A DNA stretch of 64,000 bases from Bradyrhizobium sp. LMTR 3 (GCF_001693485.1 NZ_MAXC01000003.1:62001-126000), one strand, 5' to 3'. Positions 8,160 through 17,458 are shown, counted from the first letter of the stretch. Notes: generated from the letters alone by a model not told the origin. Numbers and translations: made by a program.

Positions 8160-8939
8160 GTGACGGTCATCGATTTTACAGCGTTTATCGGGCGCCTTGC
8201 TACCGCTTCGGGCGAGACCATCCTGCCGTTCTTCCGAACCTCACTCTCGATCGACAACAAGAGCGCCAGCGACTTCGATCCGGTCACCGAGGCCGACCGC
8301 GCCGCCGAAGCCGTCATGCGACGCCTGATCAAGGCCAATTTCCCCCAGCACGGCATTGTCGGCGAGGAATTCGGCAACGAGCGCGAGGATGCCGAATATG
8401 TCTGGGTGCTCGACCCGATCGACGGCACCAAATCCTTCATCGCGGGCTTTCCGATCTGGGGCACCCTGATCGCGCTCTTGCACAAGGGCATGCCGGTGTT
8501 CGGGATGATGCACCAGCCCTATATCGGCGAGCGCTTCTCCGGCGATAGCGGCTCGGCGCACTATTCCGGGCCATCCGGCGAGCGCCGGCTGACGGTGCGC
8601 CGCTGCGCATCGCTGAAGGAGGCGACCTCCTTCACCACCAGTCCACTGCTGATGAACGCCGCCGACCGCGAGATCTTCGGTCGGGTCGAACATGCAGTGA
8701 AGCTGTCGCGCTATGGCGGCGACTGCTATTCCTACTGCATGCTGGCGGCCGGCCATCTCGACCTCGTCGTCGAGACCGAACTCAAGCCCTATGACATCGC
8801 GGCATTGATCCCGATCGTCACCGGCGCCGGCGGCGTCGTCACCAATTGGGAGGGCGGGCCGGCTCAGAGCGGCGGCCGCATCGTCGCCGCCGGCGATGCC
8901 CGGGTGCACGAGGCCACGCTGAAATTGCTGAATAGCTAG
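8160..8939 (+). CDS. hisN: Inositol monophosphatase family phosphatase, HisN-like histidinol-phosphatase
   Basis: Predicted to be a metal-dependent phosphomonoesterase of 259 residues. The Mg-binding motifs are complete: GEE at residues 68-70, DPIDGT (D85, D88) with KSFIAGFP, and the C-terminal GGD motif near residue 187. The KSFIAGFPIWGTLIAL block favours the HisN histidinol-phosphatase branch over SuhB, but substrate cannot be proven from motifs. The start is a GTG with AAGGGA eight bases upstream. The minus-strand sRNA of the suhB type lies 460 bases away, as expected for this locus in rhizobia. An isochorismatase-family gene follows after 20 bases and may be co-transcribed. Confidence 0.87.
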   Translation: MTVIDFTAFIGRLATASGETILPFFRTSLSIDNKSASDFDPVTEADRAAEAVMRRLIKANFPQHGIVGEEFGNEREDAEYVWVLDPIDGTKSFIAGFPIWGTLIALLHKGMPVFGMMHQPYIGERFSGDSGSAHYSGPSGERRLTVRRCASLKEATSFTTSPLLMNAADREIFGRVEHAVKLSRYGGDCYSYCMLAAGHLDLVVETELKPYDIAALIPIVTGAGGVVTNWEGGPAQSGGRIVAAGDARVHEATLKLLNS

Positions 8940-8959
8940 AGGCAAGGCCAGAGAACCCG

Positions 8960-9484
8960 ATGGATGCATTGATCGTCGATATGCAGGTCGGGCTTCTCAA
9001 TGGGAAACCGAAGCACGATCTGACCGGTGTCGTCGAGCGCATCAACCGGCTCGCCGCCAGCATCCGCGAACGTTCAGGCCTGGTGATTTTCGTGCAGCAT
9101 TGCAGCGGCGCGGAAGACGATTTCGTGCCGGGCACGCCGGGCTGGGCGCTTCTGCCGGAGCTCAATCGCGTTCCTGCCGACATCGTCATTCGCAAGACCC
9201 TGAACGATCCCTTCGTCGAGACCGATCTCGCGGCGCGCCTGAAGGAAATCGCGCCCGACCGGATCCTCATCACGGGATGGGCAACCGACCTTTGCGTCGA
9301 TGCGACTGTCCGATCGGCCGTTTCAAATCATTACGACGTCGTGGTGGTAACCGACGGACACACCTTGAACGACCGGCCCCACCTCGACGCGGCGAGCGTC
9401 ATTCGTCACCATAACTGGGTCTGGAACCACTTGATCACGCAGCGATCGGTCAGGCTCGCACGTACGGACGAACTCTTGCGTTAA
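8960..9484 (+). CDS. Isochorismatase-family cysteine hydrolase
   Basis: The 174-residue product has the complete catalytic triad of the isochorismatase/nicotinamidase-like superfamily: D7 in LIVDMQ, K79 in VIRKT and C112 in GWATDLCVDATVRSA, with the usual cis-peptide before the Cys. These enzymes hydrolyse C-N bonds in small amides, ureides or isochorismate; the substrate here is not evident. The gene starts 20 bases after the phosphatase stop, so the two may share a transcript. No signal peptide is present, so it is cytoplasmic. Confidence 0.85.
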   Translation: MDALIVDMQVGLLNGKPKHDLTGVVERINRLAASIRERSGLVIFVQHCSGAEDDFVPGTPGWALLPELNRVPADIVIRKTLNDPFVETDLAARLKEIAPDRILITGWATDLCVDATVRSAVSNHYDVVVVTDGHTLNDRPHLDAASVIRHHNWVWNHLITQRSVRLARTDELLR

Positions 9485-9596
9485 CGAAGACAACCCGCCT
9501 CATTCGACCACCTCGTCGGAACTATGCATCGACCGATCCATCCCCTAGGATCGCACGCGAACGCGCGCATAGACGCGGGACCACGGGGAGGCATTC

Positions 9597-10565
9597 ATGC
9601 GATTTCTCGGCAGACTGCTGACGGGACTGATGCTGCTGCTATCGCCAGCGCTGGCCTCGGCACAGGATTTTCCCGCAAAACCGATCAAGCTGATCGTGCC
9701 GTTCCCGGCCGGCGGTCCCAACGACATCATCGCGCGGCTGGTCGGCCAGCGCATGTCGGAGATCTTCAAGCAACCGGTCGTGATCGACAATCGCGGCGGC
9801 CAGGGCGGTGTGCTCGGCACGGATGCGGTCGCAAAGGCGGCACCAGACGGCTACACGATCGGGATCGTCAGCGCGAGTTCGCTTGTCATCAACCCAACGA
9901 TGGAAAAGGTGCCCTACGACGTGGCGAGGGATTTTGCGCCGGTCACGCTGGTCACGACAGTGCCGGAGATGCTGGTCGTCGCCAGCAACGTGCCCGCCGG
10001 CGACATGAAGGAACTGATCGCGCTCGCCAAGGCTCAGCCTGGGAAACTCAATTTTGCATCCGCCGGTGTCGGCGGCATGCCGCACCTTGCCGGTGAACTG
10101 CTCAAGCTGACGGCGGGAATCGACATCGTGCACGTGCCCTACCGGGGCGCCGCGCCCGCCATCAACGATCTGCTCGGCCAGCAGGTGCAGATGGCGTTCC
10201 TCGATCTGCCGGTGCTGTTGCCGCATATCAAGTCAGGCAGCCTGCGCCCGATTGCCCTTGGCGCGCCGAAACGTGCATCCACCTCACCTGACGTGCCGAC
10301 CACCGCGGAAGTCGGCATGCCCGACCTGCTGATCGAAAACTGGTACGGCATGATCGCGCCGGCCGGTGTGCCCGAGGCGATCGTCGCCACCCTGAACCGC
10401 GTCGCGAACGAGGCGATGAACGATCCGCAGGTGAAGCAGAAGCTTGCAGATCAAGGCCTGACGGTCGCCGGCAACACGCCCGGGCATTTTCGCGACTACA
10501 TCGGAACCGAGGCCCAAAGGTGGGCGCGCGTCATCAAGGCTGCGGGGCTTGCCACCGGCAAGTAA
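9597..10565 (+). CDS. Bug/TctC-family tripartite tricarboxylate-type solute-binding protein
   Basis: Periplasmic solute receptor of 322 residues. A signal peptide is clear (basic start, hydrophobic core, LASAQ near residue 22). The mature start carries the family hallmark YPxKPIxxIVPF(P/A)GG as FPAKPIKLIVPFPAGG, and later the GGMPHLAGELLK and VPYRGAAPAINDLLG blocks. These receptors bind carboxylates or other anions for TctAB-type transporters or sensor kinases. No TctA or TctB gene is adjacent, so it is an orphan receptor, which is very common in this family. GGGAGGC precedes the ATG at good spacing. Confidence 0.9.
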   Translation: MRFLGRLLTGLMLLLSPALASAQDFPAKPIKLIVPFPAGGPNDIIARLVGQRMSEIFKQPVVIDNRGGQGGVLGTDAVAKAAPDGYTIGIVSASSLVINPTMEKVPYDVARDFAPVTLVTTVPEMLVVASNVPAGDMKELIALAKAQPGKLNFASAGVGGMPHLAGELLKLTAGIDIVHVPYRGAAPAINDLLGQQVQMAFLDLPVLLPHIKSGSLRPIALGAPKRASTSPDVPTTAEVGMPDLLIENWYGMIAPAGVPEAIVATLNRVANEAMNDPQVKQKLADQGLTVAGNTPGHFRDYIGTEAQRWARVIKAAGLATGK

Positions 10566-10610
10566 CGCCGGGCTTTCCCAGACCGTCAGCATTCGCGCTC
10601 CCTCACACGT

Positions 10611-11504
10611 TCAACGTGGCGCAGATTTGCGCAGGTGCTCGGCCAATTGCTGCGCGGGCTTGGGCAGTGCCCGAAAGCTCCGCGCGCAGATCACGAGCCG
10701 CCGGTTGGCCCAGGAGTCCCGGATCCTGATGACATTGATCTTCATCGATCGCGCGCATCGCTTTGCCGCGACTTCAGGCATCACGCCAATCCCGATGCCG
10801 GCGGCGACCATCTGACCAATCGCATCGAAATTGTTCAGCCGCGCACGAAAGCGCAGCCGCGCGCCGAGACGCGCGGCGTGTCCGCTAACATGGGCGTGCA
10901 GCGCGATCGAGCTGATCAAGCCGACGAAATCGCGCTCCACTATTTCGGCGAAATCGACCTGCCGCCGATTAGCCAGTTCGTCGTTCCGCGCGGCAACCAG
11001 CACCAACCGATCCTCGCTGAACGGCATCCGCTCGATACTGTCTGCAAGCGCGTGTTCGGCGGCAAGCCCGAGATCGGCGGCACCGATGACGATGGCGCGT
11101 GCAATCTCGCTGCTTTCGCGTTCCTCGACGTCGATCGAAATGTGAGAATGTGCAGCCAGAAAGGCAGCCAACGTCTTCGGCAGATATTCCGAAAGCCCCG
11201 ACGTGTTGGCGAGGAAACGGACGGTGGCTTTCATACCGCGGGCAAAGTCAGCGAGATCGCCACGCATGGTCTCGATGTTGTGGAGCACGATCCTGGCATG
11301 GTCGAGCAGGCTTTCGCCGGCTGGCGTCAACTCGACGCCGCGGCGGCCGCGCCTCAGCAGCGAAACACCGAGCGCCTCTTCCAGGCCCTTGATCCGCTCA
11401 CTCGCCGACGCCAACGCGAGATGGACCCGCTGCGCGCCATTGGTGATGCTGCGGGTCTCGGCGACCGCGACGAAGAGCTGAAGATCGACCAGATCGAAAC
11501 GCAT
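10611..11504 (-). CDS. LysR-family transcriptional regulator
   Basis: The 297-residue product has an N-terminal winged helix-turn-helix (residues about 1-62: LFVAVAETRSITNGAQRVHLALASASERIKGLE split over the fold, then RRGRRGVELT) and a C-terminal periplasmic-binding-like effector domain. It is transcribed away from the TauE/SafE gene at 11742 across a 237-base gap. LysR proteins usually control the divergent neighbour, so that transporter is the likeliest target. It converges with the solute-receptor gene, 45 bases apart. The effector is unknown. Confidence 0.9.
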   Translation of the reverse strand: MRFDLVDLQLFVAVAETRSITNGAQRVHLALASASERIKGLEEALGVSLLRRGRRGVELTPAGESLLDHARIVLHNIETMRGDLADFARGMKATVRFLANTSGLSEYLPKTLAAFLAAHSHISIDVEERESSEIARAIVIGAADLGLAAEHALADSIERMPFSEDRLVLVAARNDELANRRQVDFAEIVERDFVGLISSIALHAHVSGHAARLGARLRFRARLNNFDAIGQMVAAGIGIGVMPEVAAKRCARSMKINVIRIRDSWANRRLVICARSFRALPKPAQQLAEHLRKSAPR

Positions 11505-11515
11505 GGGAATTTCCT

Positions 11516-11648
11516 AACCCTCATGGTGAGGAGCGCCGACGGCGCATCTCCGGACGATGCTACGCATCGCCGGGCGAACCATGCGGCCCGGCTGCCGCCC
11601 GCGGCCATCCTTCGAGACGCGCGCCATGCGCGCTCCTCAGGATGAGGA
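11516..11648. repeat. Palindromic repeat, family B copy 1
   Basis: The 133-base element runs from CCCTCATGGTGAGGAG to CTCCTCAGGATGAGG and has several inner palindromes (GATGCTACGCATCG, GCGCGCCATGCGCGC). The same ends and TTCGAGACG core recur at 25285-25388. It fills most of the LysR/TauE divergent promoter region. Confidence 0.8.
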
Positions 11649-11741
11649 CCAACGTGCGTGCCGATAGCCTTCGCCTTCCCCGAAGGCTGTCTCCGTAATC
11701 TCCAGATTGTGCCCGATACGCCGATAGGTCAATGTCCGCCC

Positions 11742-12494
11742 ATGTTCGATTCCCTGCTCATTCTCATCGCCGCGGCGTTCCTGCTGGCCGGTTTCATCAA
11801 GGGCGTGATCGGGCTCGGCCTGCCGACGGTATCGATGGGCCTGCTCGCGGTGACGATGTCGCCGGCGCAAGCGATTGCGATCATGATCGTGCCGGCGATC
11901 GTCACCAATGTCTGGCAGACTTTTGGCGGCCCGTATTTGCGCGACATCATGCGGCGGCTGTGGCCGCTGATGGCCGGCACCGTCGCCGGCATCTGGCTGA
12001 ACGCGGGGCTTTTGACCGGCCCCTACGCGCCCTATGGCACCGTCGTGCTCGGCACGCTGCTGGTGATCTACGCGATCCTCGGTCTCAGCAAGCTCCACTT
12101 CAAGGTTGCGCGCCGCGACGAGAAATGGATCGGCGGCATCGTCGGCCTGATCACCGGCGTGGTGTCGGCCGCGACCGGCGTTCAGGTGATCCCGTCGATG
12201 CCTTATCTGCAGGCGATCGGGATGGAGAAGGACGAGCTGGTGCAGGCGCTCGGCGTGTTCTTTACCGTCGCCACGGTGGCGCTCGCCTTCAATCTCACCA
12301 CCGCGGGCCTGCTGACGGCGGCGACGGCGCTGCCCGGCGCAATCGCGATGGTGGCGTCCTTTACCGGCATGTTCATCGGACAGGCGGTGCGGAATCGCAT
12401 GCAGCCGGACGTGTTCCGCCGCTGGTTCCTGATCGCGATGATCTTGCTCGGCCTCTATCTCGCCGGCAGCGCCTTCGTGAAAATCCACGGCTGA
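11742..12494 (+). CDS. TauE/SafE-family sulfite/sulfonate exporter-type permease
   Basis: Polytopic inner-membrane protein of 250 residues with about seven or eight hydrophobic segments. The family signature GxxxGxxGLGLPT appears near residue 25 (FIKGVIGLGLPTVSMG), and a second half-repeat starts near residue 128 (GGIVGLITGVVSAATG). The family exports or imports sulfite, sulfoacetate and other organosulfur anions. The start at ATG 11742 begins directly with the first membrane helix; a GTG at 11658 in frame would add a non-hydrophobic tail and is less likely. The divergent LysR gene is the probable regulator. Its stop is four bases from that of the convergent lysE-type gene. Confidence 0.87.
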   Translation: MFDSLLILIAAAFLLAGFIKGVIGLGLPTVSMGLLAVTMSPAQAIAIMIVPAIVTNVWQTFGGPYLRDIMRRLWPLMAGTVAGIWLNAGLLTGPYAPYGTVVLGTLLVIYAILGLSKLHFKVARRDEKWIGGIVGLITGVVSAATGVQVIPSMPYLQAIGMEKDELVQALGVFFTVATVALAFNLTTAGLLTAATALPGAIAMVASFTGMFIGQAVRNRMQPDVFRRWFLIAMILLGLYLAGSAFVKIHG

Positions 12495-12498
12495 AGCA

Positions 12499-13158
12499 TC
12501 AGCGCGCCTCCAGCATCGCCACGCGGATACCGAGATAGACGAACAGTCCCCCGAGCGCGCGGTTGATCCAGGCCACCGCGCCGGCCGATTGGCGGATACG
12601 GCCCGCGGCCCGGGCTGCGAAGGCGGCGATGCAAAAGCACCACAACGTGCCGCTGGTGATGAAGATCAGGCCGAGCACCAGGAAGGCCAGCGTCTTGTGG
12701 GCAGACTCCGCCGCCACGAATTGCGGCAGGAACGCCAGAAAGAACAGCGCCACCTTCGGATTGAGCACATTGGTCAGGGCGCCCTGCCAGAACACGCGGG
12801 CAAGCGATGTCTCGCTGCCTGCCGAACCATTGCCTGACACTCCAGTCTCCGCCAGCGGGCGCGAACGCGACAGCAGCATCTGGACACCCGTAAACAGCAG
12901 ATAGGCAGCTCCGACCCATTTCAGGACCGCAAAGGCCGCAGATGACGCCATCAACAGCGCCGAGAGGCCGATGGCGGCGCCGAACACGTGAACGAGGCAG
13001 CCGGCGCTGATCCCGGTCGCCGCAGCCGCCCCGCCGCGCCATCCGAACTGGATGCTGCGGCCGATAATGTAGGCCGTGTCCGGCCCCGGGGTGATATTGA
13101 GCAGCAGGCCCGACAGAATGAATAGCCAGAGTTGGTGAATGCCGAGCATCTCTGTCAT
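12499..13158 (-). CDS. LysE/RhtB-family amino acid exporter
   Basis: A 219-residue inner-membrane protein with about six hydrophobic segments. The N-terminal LLLNITPGPDTAYIIGRS block is the LysE/RhtB signature, as is GGAAAATGISAGCLVH after it. The family exports amino acids such as homoserine, threonine, leucine or lysine by proton antiport; the substrate here cannot be told. The gene is convergent with the TauE/SafE gene and stands alone. Confidence 0.9.
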   Translation of the reverse strand: MTEMLGIHQLWLFILSGLLLNITPGPDTAYIIGRSIQFGWRGGAAAATGISAGCLVHVFGAAIGLSALLMASSAAFAVLKWVGAAYLLFTGVQMLLSRSRPLAETGVSGNGSAGSETSLARVFWQGALTNVLNPKVALFFLAFLPQFVAAESAHKTLAFLVLGLIFITSGTLWCFCIAAFAARAAGRIRQSAGAVAWINRALGGLFVYLGIRVAMLEAR

Positions 13159-13348
13159 CGTTTGATGGTTCCTTGGGCGCCCTCAGCCTTATTGCGCGCA
13201 GATGCCAATCCCCGAGGGATTGCAGTACTATCATGGGGAAATCAGGCTTCCACCAGATTGTGCTTATTTTATAAACATTGGAATTGGTTGGCTGACCGCG
13301 TAGTGGTTATCCTGCCCATTCCGGGGCCGTTGGGGATATAGTGGGGAT

Positions 13349-15163
13349 ATGGAAAGACGCCTGGCAGCCATCGTCTGCGCTGACGTCGCCGGCTACTCCC
13401 GAATGATGGGAGCCGACGAGGCGGGGACGCATGCCACGTTCAAGGCCCATCGAAGCGCGATCTATCCGATCATCCTCAATCACGGCGGCCGCCTGGTGAA
13501 GAACACCGGCGACGGCTTCCTCCTGGAGTTTCCCTCTATCGTCGGTGCCATCGAGGCCGCGGTCGCGATGCAGATGGTGATGGCGGAACGTAACGAGCAC
13601 CTGCCCGCCGATCGCGCCATGCAGTTTCGCATGGGCATCCACATGGGCGACGTGATGGCCGACGAGGACGAGGTGTTCGGCGACGACGTCAACATCGCGG
13701 TCCGCCTCGAATCGGTCGCCGCCCCCGGCGGCGTGGCGGTTTCGGGCAAGGCCTGTCATGAAGCGGGCAAGCGCCTCAGCGTCACATTCGTCGACGCCGG
13801 TCCCTACCGGTTCAAGAACATCGAGGAGCCGATCCATGTCTGGACCTGGCAGCCCGGGGGTGTCGATGCCGTCGGCCCGGCACCCAAGGCCGCGTCCGAG
13901 ATATCGGCTACCAACCTGCCCGCCCAATATCGCACCGCGATCGTGGGCGTGCTGCCGTTCACGAATTTGAGCGAAAGCGCGGACGAGTATTTTTCCGACG
14001 GGCTGACCGAGGACCTTATCCACGCGCTATCGCTGCAGTCGTTCTATCGGGTACTGAGCCGCAACTCGACGTTCTCGTTCAAGGGCAAGAACGTGAGCAC
14101 GCGCCTGATCGCGCGCGAGATCGATGCCACCTATTTGATCCAGGGCTCGGTGCGCCGCGCCGCCAACAAGATCCGCGTCACCGCCGACTTGATCGCACCC
14201 GAAACCGGCGAGCAATTATGGACCGGCCGGTTCGACCGCGACATGGGCGACCTGTTTGCGATGCAGGACGAGCTCACCACCAGCCTGTCGGCGGCGATCG
14301 CGGCTGAAATCTACCGGGCGGAGGCATCTGCCCCGCCCCGCTCCTCTTCGAACGACATCAGCGCCTGGGATCGCTTCCTCAAGGGGCTGTCCTACTACTA
14401 CCTGCACACCAAGGCGGACTACGAAACCTCGATCAGCCTGTTCAAGGAAGCCATCGCGCTCGATCCGACGCTGTCGATCGCGCGCGCCTATCTCGCCACC
14501 ATCCAGATCCAGGGCATTCAGTTCGGATGGATCAAGAGCACGCGCGAATTGTGGGACTCCGCGATGTGTCTCGCGGAGAGCAGCGTCCGGCTCGATCCCC
14601 GTTCGTCTTTCGCGTTTCAAATTCTGGCCTATCTGCACGCGGTGGAAGGACACTATGAAGCGGCAATGGATGCCGCAAAGCGCGCAGTCGGGCTCAATCC
14701 GTACGACATGGGTGCCCGCGGCGTGCTCGGCTTTTGTCATCTGATGAGTGGCGAACACCGGCAAGCCATCGAACTGTTTACGATGGCAGCCCAGCAAGGC
14801 AACAACGACCCTCGATATCAGTGGGCCGCCGTGAACGCGTTCAGCCATTACCTGCTCGGGCAATACGACGCTTCGCTGTCCTGGGCGCGCGAAGAGCTTT
14901 ATGTCAATCCCAATCATCTCCAGGCGCTGGCGATACGGGCGGCGGCGCTCGCGCAATTGGGACGAACCGCGGAAGCCAAGAGCGCGGCCGAGGTTCTCCT
15001 GAGCAACTATCCAAACCTGACCGTCGACCGGTATTTGCGCAATTTCCACTGGAAGCTGCCGGCCGACATCGCCCATTATCGCGACGGCCTCGTGAAGGCC
15101 GGCATCCCCTTCAGCAGATTGACCGTCGTCGACTCCGCTCCGAAGCTCGCCGCGGATTCCTGA
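13349..15163 (+). CDS. Class III nucleotide cyclase domain protein with TolB-like and TPR regions, second copy
   Basis: A 604-residue paralogue of the protein at 3774 with the same order of parts. The cyclase domain spans residues about 1-165, with metal-binding D12 (CADVAGYSRMM) and D55 (NTGDGFLLEF) and the GDDVNIAVRLE block. The TolB-like region spans about 190-325 (VGVLPFTNLSESADEYFSDGLTEDL). TPR-like repeats follow to about residue 580. Identity between the two copies is moderate by eye, so they are not a recent duplication. It stands alone, with 190 bases of promoter region upstream. Cyclic nucleotide type is unknown. Confidence 0.88.
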   Translation: MERRLAAIVCADVAGYSRMMGADEAGTHATFKAHRSAIYPIILNHGGRLVKNTGDGFLLEFPSIVGAIEAAVAMQMVMAERNEHLPADRAMQFRMGIHMGDVMADEDEVFGDDVNIAVRLESVAAPGGVAVSGKACHEAGKRLSVTFVDAGPYRFKNIEEPIHVWTWQPGGVDAVGPAPKAASEISATNLPAQYRTAIVGVLPFTNLSESADEYFSDGLTEDLIHALSLQSFYRVLSRNSTFSFKGKNVSTRLIAREIDATYLIQGSVRRAANKIRVTADLIAPETGEQLWTGRFDRDMGDLFAMQDELTTSLSAAIAAEIYRAEASAPPRSSSNDISAWDRFLKGLSYYYLHTKADYETSISLFKEAIALDPTLSIARAYLATIQIQGIQFGWIKSTRELWDSAMCLAESSVRLDPRSSFAFQILAYLHAVEGHYEAAMDAAKRAVGLNPYDMGARGVLGFCHLMSGEHRQAIELFTMAAQQGNNDPRYQWAAVNAFSHYLLGQYDASLSWAREELYVNPNHLQALAIRAAALAQLGRTAEAKSAAEVLLSNYPNLTVDRYLRNFHWKLPADIAHYRDGLVKAGIPFSRLTVVDSAPKLAADS

Positions 15164-15317
15164 GCGTGTGTAAGCCTATCGGTTGACACGGCGTCGAATT
15201 CCGCCAAACTTACCCACACCCTGAAGTAGCGCGCCGCCGAATTCCATTTTCAGAACCGTCATCCCTCCGCGTCGGGAACGGCCATTTTCATATTCGGCGC
15301 CTTTGAGGATTTGAGTC

Positions 15318-15989
15318 ATGTCGGACCAACGCATTGCCACCGCCCCGGGCGCTGCGCCCGCCGGGCAGTTACCCGTTTCGCCCAACAACCCCTGCCCCTT
15401 CCTGCGCGCATTAGTCGCCAACGGCTATGTCGGCGGCCATGTCGTGCCGCTCTCGCGGCTGTCCGAGATGATCGGATTGGCAAGCGGCGAAACGGGCTCA
15501 GAGCAAAAGGAAGTGCGGCGGAAAGCCTGGATGGTCGCCGTCATTGCCAACGGCCTCGGGCCACTGCGCGTATTCAAGAGCGCAACGTCAGGCGCCGTGC
15601 TCGACGAGCTGCGCAACGGCCCGCTCGACAAGCATGGCGGCGGTTCACGCATTCTCGACGCCGAAGCAAACGTCCATGAAGGTCAAATCGAACGGCTCGC
15701 CAGCTTCGGCAAGGACTGCAAAGATCCCGCCGGAGGCATCGAGATCGGGCTGACGGCGAAGGAGATCGAGGCCTTCATGGCAGACAATATCAAGCGCGAC
15801 GGCGATGCAGCGCGCTGGTACTTCCCGATCCTGATGAAGGGCGAATGGCCGGTCCTATTGAAAATCCTCGGCAAGGGCGAAGGCGAGGCGCGCTACCTTA
15901 GCGTGGCCGAGGTCAGGACGCTGTTCGTCGAGCGGCGTTTGCCGGAACGAATTACGGCACGGCTGCCGAAGCCGGCGGCTGGAAGATAA
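15318..15989 (+). CDS. Uncharacterised protein with a PCP motif
   Basis: I do not recognise this 223-residue protein as a named family. It has no membrane segment or clear signal peptide. After a Pro/Ala-rich start, residues about 24-40 read NPCPFLRALVANGYVGGHVVPL. This resembles the Pro-Cys-Pro haem-ligand region of heme-thiolate peroxidases, where PCP is followed by N-x-L-A-N-H-G-Y. The rest is helical and charged, ending in a basic Pro-rich tail. GAGTC precedes the ATG and codon use matches the neighbours, so the gene is probably real. A peroxidase function is a guess from one motif. Confidence 0.72.
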   Translation: MSDQRIATAPGAAPAGQLPVSPNNPCPFLRALVANGYVGGHVVPLSRLSEMIGLASGETGSEQKEVRRKAWMVAVIANGLGPLRVFKSATSGAVLDELRNGPLDKHGGGSRILDAEANVHEGQIERLASFGKDCKDPAGGIEIGLTAKEIEAFMADNIKRDGDAARWYFPILMKGEWPVLLKILGKGEGEARYLSVAEVRTLFVERRLPERITARLPKPAAGR

Positions 15990-16021
15990 TTGCCGCAGGG
16001 CGGGCGCGGCCGGCCACGCAT

Positions 16022-16435
16022 TCACTCTGGCTTCGGCCCGTAGCCTGGGACCCATCTTTCGTGCTGAGGCAAGTCGTCCTGAATCGTCCACCAGGGCGCG
16101 CGCGACGACGTAAATACGTGCAAGCGCGGCCGAACCTCGGGATCATCGTCGAACAAGCCGGCGGGGATGCTGACTGTCTCAAGATAACTTGCCTTGCCTG
16201 GCGTCAGGCAGCCGCACACCTTGCAACGATAACGGAAACTGCCGGGCGCGGATTCATAGCGCACTGTCATGTCCTCGCCTGCCGAAAATCGAAACTTGTC
16301 AACTTCGACGTGAGCGTATGTTGCGAATGCTGCGCCGGTTAGCTTGCGGCAATTGGCGCAATGACAGTGCGTGATCGATCGAACCTTGTCGACTTCGAAC
16401 CTGACCGCGCCGCACAGGCAGCTTCCACGAATCAT
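16022..16435 (-). CDS. GFA-family (glutathione-dependent formaldehyde-activating-like) zinc protein
   Basis: The 137-residue protein carries the cysteine sets of the GFA family: CLCGAVRF at residues 5-12, CHCANCRK around 24-31 and CKVCG in the second half, which bind structural and catalytic zinc. The start at ATG 16435 (MIRGSCLCG) is preferred because GGAG sits about ten bases upstream and the first Cys is in the usual place; the frame runs on to 16510 with unrelated sequence. The gene follows the lipase-like gene on the same strand after 75 bases. Enzymatic formaldehyde chemistry is unproven for most members. Confidence 0.87.
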   Translation of the reverse strand: MIRGSCLCGAVRFEVDKVRSITHCHCANCRKLTGAAFATYAHVEVDKFRFSAGEDMTVRYESAPGSFRYRCKVCGCLTPGKASYLETVSIPAGLFDDDPEVRPRLHVFTSSRAPWWTIQDDLPQHERWVPGYGPKPE

Positions 16436-16510
16436 GATCGCATTCTCCAGACCCGGAATATAGCCGAAGCGGTTTGTGTCGATTGAACCGGCTCGAGCCG
16501 CAGCAATCAA

Positions 16511-17458
16511 CTATTTGAACAGCGGCGTCCCCGGCACGAACGCATCGAACGCCGCCCAGAATTGCGCGCGGTAGCGGTCCTGCTCCTGCAGGATCTCGTG
16601 CTTGGAGCCTGCGATCACCAGATGCGAGCCGGCGCGTAAGTGATAGGCGAATTCCTCGATCGCCGCCGTCGAAACGATGGTGTCGTTGCTGGCGGCCAGC
16701 ATCAGGATCGGCTGGCGGATTTCGGACGGGTAGTTCAAGCCGCGAAAGGTATTCATTGCCCTGAACGCGGTATCGGCCCACGCCACCGTCGGCGAGCCGA
16801 TGCCCAGCGTCGGGTCTTCTTCCAGGATCGCGGCGTTGCGGGCGTAGCGCACGGGATCGCTGGTGAAGGGGTTGTTGATGAAGGATTCCGTTCCGGTCAG
16901 CGCATCGCTGCCGCCGGGCACGTAGCGGCCGCCCTGCCCCATCAGCCGCATGATCCGAAGCAGCGCCCGCGTCGGAAACGATGTCGTGCGCCCCGGCAGG
17001 TCGATCATCGGCGCCGACAGCACCATGCGGTCGAACCAGCGTTTTCCCGCATGCGCCACCCGCAGCATGACCGCGCCGCCCATCGAATGCGCCAGCGCGA
17101 AATAAGGCGGCGGACAATCCGGCAGCACGACCTGCTGCACGAAGGTCTCGACGTCGACCTCGAAATCGGAGAAGTCGCGGACGTACCCCTTGCGCGGATC
17201 GCGCAGGCGGCGCGAGGAATGCCCCTGGCCGCGCCAGTCGATCATCGCCACCGCAAAACCGCGATCGCGCAAGTCGCGCACAGTCTCGAAATATTTTTCG
17301 ATCTGCTCACTGCGCCCGGTGAAGACGCAAACCGTGCCCTTGCGCCCCGCCGGCGGCGCCCAGCGTGCAAACCTCAGTTCCGCGCCGTCGGGCGTCTTGA
17401 TGGTGCCCGAGACGACGTCCTCCGGAACCGGATTGGCGGGGATGGAGACGAGCGTCAT
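16511..17458 (-). CDS. Alpha/beta hydrolase, monoacylglycerol lipase/lysophospholipase type
   Basis: A 315-residue serine hydrolase. The nucleophile elbow is AHSMGG, preceded by the family's DWRGQGHSSR block, with a cap region and a C-terminal Asp (AASNDTIV) and His (GSKHEIL) completing the triad. This matches the PldB/monoacylglycerol lipase group, which cleaves one acyl chain from glycerides or lysophospholipids. The start is set at ATG 17458 (MTLVSIPANP). The frame continues upstream to 17722, but that part translates a tandem repeat and overlaps the heat-shock promoter, so it is not coding. No good ribosome site is visible at 17458. Confidence 0.87.
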   Translation of the reverse strand: MTLVSIPANPVPEDVVSGTIKTPDGAELRFARWAPPAGRKGTVCVFTGRSEQIEKYFETVRDLRDRGFAVAMIDWRGQGHSSRRLRDPRKGYVRDFSDFEVDVETFVQQVVLPDCPPPYFALAHSMGGAVMLRVAHAGKRWFDRMVLSAPMIDLPGRTTSFPTRALLRIMRLMGQGGRYVPGGSDALTGTESFINNPFTSDPVRYARNAAILEEDPTLGIGSPTVAWADTAFRAMNTFRGLNYPSEIRQPILMLAASNDTIVSTAAIEEFAYHLRAGSHLVIAGSKHEILQEQDRYRAQFWAAFDAFVPGTPLFK

